Below are positions 58,191 through 64,000 of a DNA stretch of 64,000 bases, piece by piece. The notes under the pieces are model-generated. The model did not search any database. It worked only from the letters and a program-made list of their open reading frames with translations, and was not told the DNA's origin. Numbering within the stretch: position 1 is the first letter of the stretch; every line of letters starts with the position of its first letter. Both the position numbers and the translations under genes were made by a program. The DNA is from Hymenoscyphus infarciens (lineage: Eukaryota > Ascomycota > Leotiomycetes > Helotiales > Helotiaceae), in the NCBI GenBank assembly GCA_001414345.1, contig LLCB01000013.1, positions 186,001-250,000 on the forward strand, written 5' to 3'.

Positions 58191-61116
58191 CGAAAGACTA
58201 CTTTCCACAGGTGTAAGCTTTCCAGTCATCAATACCTCCTGTCGTTACCCTATATCCTCCTCCAACGAGCCTAAAATTCTCCGCCAAGAGCACGGCGATT
58301 TGGAAGAGAATCAACCTCTTTATCTGCGCGCCATGTTTCGAGTCGTGTTCGTAGTACCCCAGAGCGGATATACAGGATCCCACCTGTTACGAAGGTTGGG
58401 TATAGGTATGGAAATCAATCCGGGAGGGCTCGGGTTGTTTCTTATCTTCTCATTTCTCCGCTCTTATATATAAGAGGGAAGGAGCGACATCTCGTCAAAT
58501 TGCTAAGAGGGTCCGAGAGGTCAAGTTTTGAAGGAAGGAGCTCTTTTGAACCTCTTTCCCCTGCTCTCCTGCCCGTTGCTTCTCCTCCTGTCTGCAAGCC
58601 TCAACAACAATTCTGTCAGCGCCAGAAAACATTTTCGAGTTCCCTACTTCGAGAGAGACGAGGATGGTACTACTGAAGTTTAAACCAACAACCGATATCA
58701 AGAAATGCGACTTTTCTGCCAGTTGGCTCGAATTCGGCGGACCACATTATCGAATACAGATTCCTCCACGACGTCGGCCTCCGCTGCCCAACTTCGGAAA
58801 CTGACTGTAAATTCGAGAAACAAACGTCAGGCCAGGCGAACGGATATATGGATGAAACGGCATTGCAGACGCTGTGCAGTGGAGAAGGTTACAGGTCAAT
58901 GTTGAACACTTCACCAGAAACTCATCGACGGATCGGTGGACTTTCGCATAAGCCTCCTTGAACTTTTATCTACCTTGTGATGGTAGGACTTGAACTTCAG
59001 CTACCCCGGCTCCCCTCTTTTCATTTCCATTTCCCATACTTGAGCATTGCCCTTTTATCCATTCTACGCTTCCCGGGGCTTTGCCTGCGATCGAGAACGA
59101 ATCCATCAATTGCCTCGATATCCTCCAACACGAAGCCCAACCATTACAGCACATTCGAACCGAGCAACCTCTTCAGCTCTGATTCCGTTTTCCCTTCCAG
59201 GCGAGAAGAAAGAAAATCGCCAGGACCACGATAGACCACAGCGAGGACACATTGGAAAAGCGAACGAAGAACCGAGCTCTTTCTCTACGGAGAGCACATA
59301 TAGAACGCAGTAAGGAGGGAAAGGGGTGGAGCTCTTCCAGCATGATGTTTTCTCAGAACTTTCGGAGTGAAATAGGGCCGTATGGGATAATCTGGGTTGT
59401 CGAAAAGCCAGCACCGGAAACCCAACAGCGATCAAACGAATCAAATATTTGCAGGTGAGTGTTGCCATGGCTCAAAGAATTATCACAAGGGAGTTTTGCA
59501 CATCAATTTCGGATGGGAAAAAATTTGTATTCATTGCTATTACAGAACATTCCCATATCCCAACCCTTTCCCCGCCACTTTCCAATGTCGAATCGAAGTT
59601 CGAAGGAAATCTCGATCTATTGACCCACTCGTGTTAGCAATCTGTTCAGGGGTTGTAGTGAGGCACCACACTGTCACAACTCCGTCCCGCGACACGCTCT
59701 GATAGATGGCCTCGTCACTGCCTAGACAGGAGAGGAGACTCATCACTCTCCCCCAGACCACTTGGCCTAGCCGAACCCAACTAATCGCACAGCTCTCACT
59801 ATGTAGGATCCCGACATGAGTTCTACGATCATGCGTACGGCGGCACACTCAAGAACTGAGTGTAGGGGAGCTGAGCGAGCCACCCCAGAACTCCCGCCGA
59901 AGCGTGAGTTCCCAATCCACCCCTCACCCGTCATCTCAGCCCAATTTAGGCAGGTTCTAGTAAGCTAGAGAGATGACATATGGGCTTAGGGCTTCAGGGT
60001 GAGTGTCGGTGACCACTCACGGGGCTGTCTCAGGCAGGGATAGGAGGAGTGACAGTGTGGGGAGGGGATTTGTGCCTCACCTTTTTGTTTACTTTACTCA
60101 TCCTCCCTTTTCAGTATTAATTGTGAAAATTGGATGTTTGGATTGAGTAGAGCGGGCGCATTCTGAGAGTGCGCACCACTTGATATCATGAAATGGGGTG
60201 TATGCATGTTGCCAGTATGTTAAGACCTCCTGTTTTTATCATATCTTTGCTTATTTGGATACATATCGTACACCCTTCCGTAAATTTACCCTGGCCCACT
60301 TTCGGCCGGGTTACTGAAACTTAATTTGGGTGCGATGCGATCATGGATGGCAAAGTTGTTATATTTCCTAATCAGGAAGGGACGACAGTTGACAGGGGAT
60401 CGTAACCAGCACCCCACCAAAATGATCCCCCACACCTGGACAACAAACAATAGATATTGGGTATTATTGGATGCTTCTTTGCCTTCCTTGTGTGATATGT
60501 TTCTGCTTCTGCCAATTAACTGTTTATTCTGGCTTTTCTCGCTTATTTCCAGGGGGCCAGGAATGCGTAGGTAACTGACCAAGACACGGCTGACCACAGA
60601 ATAGATACCAACTGCCTCCGCTCCCCGTTCCCTTACCCGGGACATTCGAAAGTCTGGAGAGGAAGATCACAATCTGGCGCCGAGTATGAGGGGAAAAATT
60701 GCATTCATTGCCAGCAGTTTACAAGACAACTTTATAATATTTCTCCGGAACTATTTGAATTTTTATTAAATTTTTGCGAATTCATTTGCGCTTGTAATAT
60801 ACTATAGTACAGTGCGTTGAGTGAGGTTTTGGCGGAGCGGCCTGTTTTTCTCCCCCTTAGAGCGGAGGTACAATTCTTGGCACAAGTTCGCTTAAAGGAT
60901 ACAAGGGGTTCGAGTATTACTCTCCTTCTATCATATTATGCACGAAATATTCTCATTCAGAAGGCTAAGAGAATCAAGAAAGCGAATCCATCATTCTTCT
61001 AAACTTTCTTGAACAAGATTTTCATTGTCTAAAGCTGCTTCGCACATTCTGAGGGGAGATAAGTGATGGAGAGCCTCTTAGATGTGCACTCCTTCAAATT
61101 TAGGATTGTCTTCCCC
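58191..61116. other. gene-poor region
   Basis: Nearly 3 kb with no supported gene. A 46-codon frame at 58664-58804 has protein-like composition (KKCDFSASWLEFGGPHYR) but no context. The remaining ORFs are short and unpatterned. The last part includes the 3' UTR of the minus-strand dehydrogenase. Confidence 0.4.
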
Positions 61117-62279
61117 TCAATTTCCATTCTCGAACTTGAGCCCAGCCTCCTGGCGAACGGCACCATATATGGATGCGATATCACCCTTCTCCCCACTATG
61201 CTCCTTTACCTGTTTCAAGTGAGCATCGGCTACCTCGACCATTTGCATTCTTGTACCAGCCTATAGATTTTAAAAGTCAGCTCACTTCTGTGTAGCTTGC
61301 AAAGCAGATCTCCGAAATGCACTTTTGACTTACCGTCTTAGCCAAATCCATAGCATGTCTCGCATCCTTCCTAGCAAGATCAACAGCAAACAACGGCTCC
61401 TCCCTCTTATAATAATCACCAGACAACATCCTCATACTGTATGCTGAGTACGGGCCAGGAAAAAGACCCTCAACAAACCGATGAAGGTTATCGGGTCCCA
61501 GACCACACTTCTCAGCCAATACATGGCTCTCAGACAATGCCTCAACCATATTAACCACAAAAGTATTCCCAACAATCTTCAGAAGAAGAGCTTTCTCCAC
61601 CGACTCACCCCCAAAATCAATGTCTGCTCTTCCCATCACACCTTTGGTGTAAGGTTTGACTTTTTCAACACTCTCTTTTGGACCAGCGAGGACGCAGATT
61701 AGTTGGCCTGCTTCGGCCATCGTGGGTGCACCGAATACGGGACAGGCGACGAATTCGGCTCCGGCTTCTGTCACCTTTTTGGCGAGTGAGGTGCTAGTGT
61801 CTGGGTGGATGGTTGAGCAATCGACGAAAAGTTTTCCCTTGGGGTTTGATTGCAAAGCTGTGTCAATGGTGGAGGTTATGGCGGCATCGTCGCCTACACA
61901 TGTAAAGATGATATCAGATTTTGAGACGACTTCCTCGATGGTACTGGCAACGAGGGATTTTCCGGATGGTAATGTACTGGCGAATTCTGTGTACGGAGTT
62001 AGTCAATTTATTTACTTCTTCAAAAACAGTAGATTGAGGCATGTCTTTCCGCGGTAATTCTTGGACCCAGCGATACGGATAACTGACCTGTTGCTTTTTT
62101 CTCTGTACGATTGAAGAGTATGAGAGGTTTTTCAAGTTGCCCTTTCTCAACGAGATTCATTGCCATGCCCTAACATTGCTTCGTTAGCTAGGGTGGTATG
62201 TTGCGTGGCAAAGGCCCCGTGAGCTATATCTTACCTTTCCCATGTTACCCAGACCGATGAAGGCTAATTGAGGTGCCAT
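61117..62279 (-). CDS. 3-hydroxyisobutyrate dehydrogenase-like NAD(P) oxidoreductase
   Basis: Four exons, 62279-62235, 62169-62088, 61986-61334 and 61260-61117, give 307 residues, typical of the beta-hydroxyacid dehydrogenase family. The N-terminal Rossmann motif is FIGLGNMGKGMAMNL (GxGxxG, interrupted by intron 1). Then come VDCSTIHPDTS, the substrate-binding FVACPVFGAPTMAEAGQL, and the catalytic-lysine segment ALLLKIVGNTF. The C-terminal all-helical domain ends with GDIASIYGAVRQEAG. Such enzymes oxidise short beta-hydroxy acids with NAD(P)+; true 3-hydroxyisobutyrate dehydrogenases act in valine breakdown, but there is no evident mitochondrial presequence, so this is probably a cytosolic paralogue of uncertain substrate. 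It is divergent from ARG2. Confidence 0.9.
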
Positions 62280-62978
62280 TTTGTTGAGGTTTTCGATGAA
62301 GTTTGCTTTTGAGTGGTTCTTCTTGTATTGCTTTGTGGTGATGTTGTTGATGTAATTGATTTGAAATGTAGAGTGGTGAACTCTTGCTTTTATAGGTTAG
62401 TGAGCGATGCTGCGTCACCTCAACCCCAGCCAATCTTATATGGCATTTTCTGGATTTTGGCGGACCATCCGATGAAGGACTTAATATATGGCTTTCACGG
62501 GTTTTGGATCCTATAATACGTCCGGGCGGATGAACGGAAAAGCATCTATTCTCAGCCCAAAATAACCATAGTCTCTACTACTGAGTGTTTAGGATCTTGA
62601 CGGAGATGGAAAGTATCCGCTTCTGAGCGGATACTCCTTTTCTGAGATTGCCGAGTACCGAGATAGGGATTTATCATACCGTAATAGGCAGTTTTCTTAA
62701 GACGAAAGCTATCAAGGGGGATATTAAGCAAAGGAATTGAGGTTTGATACTCTGTTCTCTCAGACCCGAAACAAGCTTCTTCATGACCTCACCGGGAAGT
62801 GCATCACAGGAAAAATCCGGGGTCAGCTTATCGATAAGAGGGCGGCGCCGGGACCGGACGTGTCCCTTCTTTGATAGAACTTCTCCACCGCCAGCGCTGC
62901 AGATGACTCTGAAATTTATTCCGTGCATTATCACTACCTACCCAACCTCCCGCGGTGAAGGCCATTTCAACATGCACA
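62280..62978. promoter_or_regulatory. divergent region between the dehydrogenase and ARG2 genes
   Basis: About 700 bp with no full gene. It contains a strong hairpin (62613-62634) and a short uORF-like frame (ATG at about 62530, 11 codons). Part of it may be ARG2 leader or an undetected first exon. Confidence 0.4.
62613..62634. promoter_or_regulatory. 9-bp perfect stem-loop between divergent genes
   Basis: GTATCCGCT and its exact complement AGCGGATAC enclose the 4-nt loop TCTG. A GC-containing, UNCG-sized loop could fold in RNA; as DNA it is a dyad. It is about 345 bp upstream of the proposed ARG2 start and 335 bp upstream of the dehydrogenase start. Confidence 0.6.
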
Positions 62979-64000
62979 ATGATATTGCAGAATCTAGCCT
63001 TGAAGAAGGGCAAGGAAGTGGCTGGTCATAATGTGAGTACTATGCCATTAGCTGCGCCCATATATTGATTGACTTTGGATAGCTACAACAATGGTCGAAA
63101 CGAAATAATCGCATACTTTACAACCACGATGATGGCACACGTCGTTTCTCGGTTGAGGCAAGCTCGAAAAAGCAAAGGAGTGAGGAATTGGCAAAGGAAC
63201 ATGTGAAGGAATTGTCCAATCAGCAGAAGGCGAAGAAGGAAGCGAGAGAGATTGATAAGGTGCGCCACTGGAGGGATTTGAGAGTAATTATACGACCCAT
63301 TTCTCACTTCTCTTAGGACTTTTTCATGTCCGTTCTGGGCTCTACAGCAACCAAACGAGAAGCAAAAGCATACCTGCAACGATTCAGTCCTCCCACGACA
63401 CCCCCACCAACACCTCTTACCCCCTCCGAACGAAAACACCAAACTACGAAGCCTGGCGTCAATTTGGGCGCCTTTTATGCCCCCTCGGCGGTGGAGGGAA
63501 GCCCCAAATTTGTACAACATCCATATACCCAGAAATATACCGCACCCGAACCACAATTACACGTTGCTTTGGTCAAGATAAGAGCACCCCAAGAATTGGA
63601 GGATGAAACTCTCTGCGGGATAGGGAGAACCCTCTCGCAACTTGGTCGTCTGGGGTTGATAAGTGTGGTGGTGGTCGACTGTGATGGACAAACAACAGAT
63701 CCCTCTTGTCAGGCTCTCAATTGGAGAGACCTGTCGACCCAACAAGCAAATCGGGTTGTTTCAGCCATTGATTCCAATAGCGATACCGGGGCAAGGCTTG
63801 TGGACAATGTCATAGCAGTGAAGGAGGAATCCGGGAAGCCAAAATACGGACCTCTCACTCAATCAAACGCCCATGTCATTCTCAGGAAGCTGTTAATGAC
63901 ACCGCTAAAGCGAGGAATAATTCCCGTTATACCAACTATAGCTTATACTGATGCCACTCAAACAGCTGTACCAGTCACCGGTTCGGATACTGTTCTGGCT
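62979..64000 (+). CDS. ARG2: ARG2 N-acetylglutamate synthase, N-terminal part (cut by window edge)
   Basis: Exons seen: 62979-63032 (start uncertain), 63083-63259, and 63317 onward, open to the right edge; 305 codons are visible. Characteristic blocks are LQQWSKRNNRILYNHDDG, the junction REIDKDFFMSVLGSTATKRE, AKAYLQRFSPP, and later VALVKIRAPQELEDETL and VILRKLLMTPLKRGIIPVI, matching fungal mitochondrial amino-acid acetyltransferases. The enzyme makes N-acetylglutamate from acetyl-CoA and glutamate, the first step of arginine synthesis in the mitochondrion; the catalytic GNAT domain lies beyond the window. The first exon chosen is short and basic (ALKKGKEVAGHN); the frame stays open upstream of its ATG, so the real start may be farther 5' in this or another exon. 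Confidence 0.85.

Noticed and set aside
60895..60930. tRNA-like B-box (GGTTCGAGT)
   Set aside because: No acceptor stem, A-box or anticodon arm could be paired around it.
62520..62978. Arginine-attenuator-type uORF before ARG2
   Set aside because: The known attenuator peptide belongs to the carbamoyl-phosphate synthetase small-subunit gene (CPA1, Neurospora arg-2), not to N-acetylglutamate synthase, and the 11-codon frame here lacks its conserved core.
1..64000. CRISPR arrays, prokaryotic operons or phage genes
   Set aside because: The DNA is clearly fungal nuclear; the tandem repeats lack spacer structure and are microsatellites or RIP-type repeats.

Overview
The window reads as chromosomal DNA of a filamentous ascomycete (Pezizomycotina). 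Genes carry short GT-AG introns (mostly 47-115 bp), the families are typically fungal (VIB-1/XprG, PTH11-like receptor with CFEM, ATG22, AVL9, Vma9, asaB/GA4-desaturase-like enzyme, cutinase), and there are AT-rich islands nearly lacking CpA/TpG, as expected from repeat-induced point mutation (RIP). A plant-associated lifestyle is suggested by a cutinase, a PL9 pectate lyase and a PTH11-type receptor; Leotiomycetes is only a guess. Exon models were built by hand from splice signals; all complete models given as confident sum to whole codons.

Layout. 1-3.2 kb: AT-rich RIP-degenerate DNA. 3.2-4.4 kb: microsatellites. 4.37-6.90 kb (-): a VIB-1/XprG NDT80-type transcription factor in four exons. 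6.9-18.1 kb: a very long stretch upstream of that gene with no convincing coding region but many microsatellites and pure G/C homopolymers. 18.1-18.55 kb: a gene relic at the edge of a second AT-rich island (18.56-20.24 kb), which contains a 663-bp element with 63-bp terminal inverted repeats. 21.1-28.6 kb: an LRR-like protein (-), a cytochrome P450 (+) and a secreted PL9 pectate lyase (-). This trio lies inside a pair of ~50-bp inverted repeats 10.9 kb apart (20871-20920 and 31742-31790), the most unexplained structure here.

32.6-48.5 kb: AVL9 (exocytosis), an asaB/GA4-desaturase-like oxygenase, a seven-exon PTH11-like CFEM receptor, a Gvp36-like BAR protein and ATG22 (vacuolar amino-acid exporter). 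48.8-56.7 kb: cutinase (-), an Atos-domain protein (-), FYV7 (rRNA processing), ARV1 (ER sterol/lipid homeostasis) and a tiny four-exon VMA9 (V-ATPase subunit e). 56.7-61.1 kb: mostly non-coding with weak ORFs. 61.1-62.3 kb: a 3-hydroxyisobutyrate-dehydrogenase-like enzyme (-), divergent from ARG2 (N-acetylglutamate synthase, +), which runs off the right edge.

The genes do not form one pathway. Several serve membranes and vacuole (AVL9, GVP36, ATG22, ARV1, VMA9); the secreted enzymes, P450, asaB-like enzyme and PTH11 receptor look like host- or environment-facing functions scattered among them. No biosynthetic core enzyme (PKS, NRPS, terpene synthase) was seen, so no secondary-metabolite cluster is claimed.
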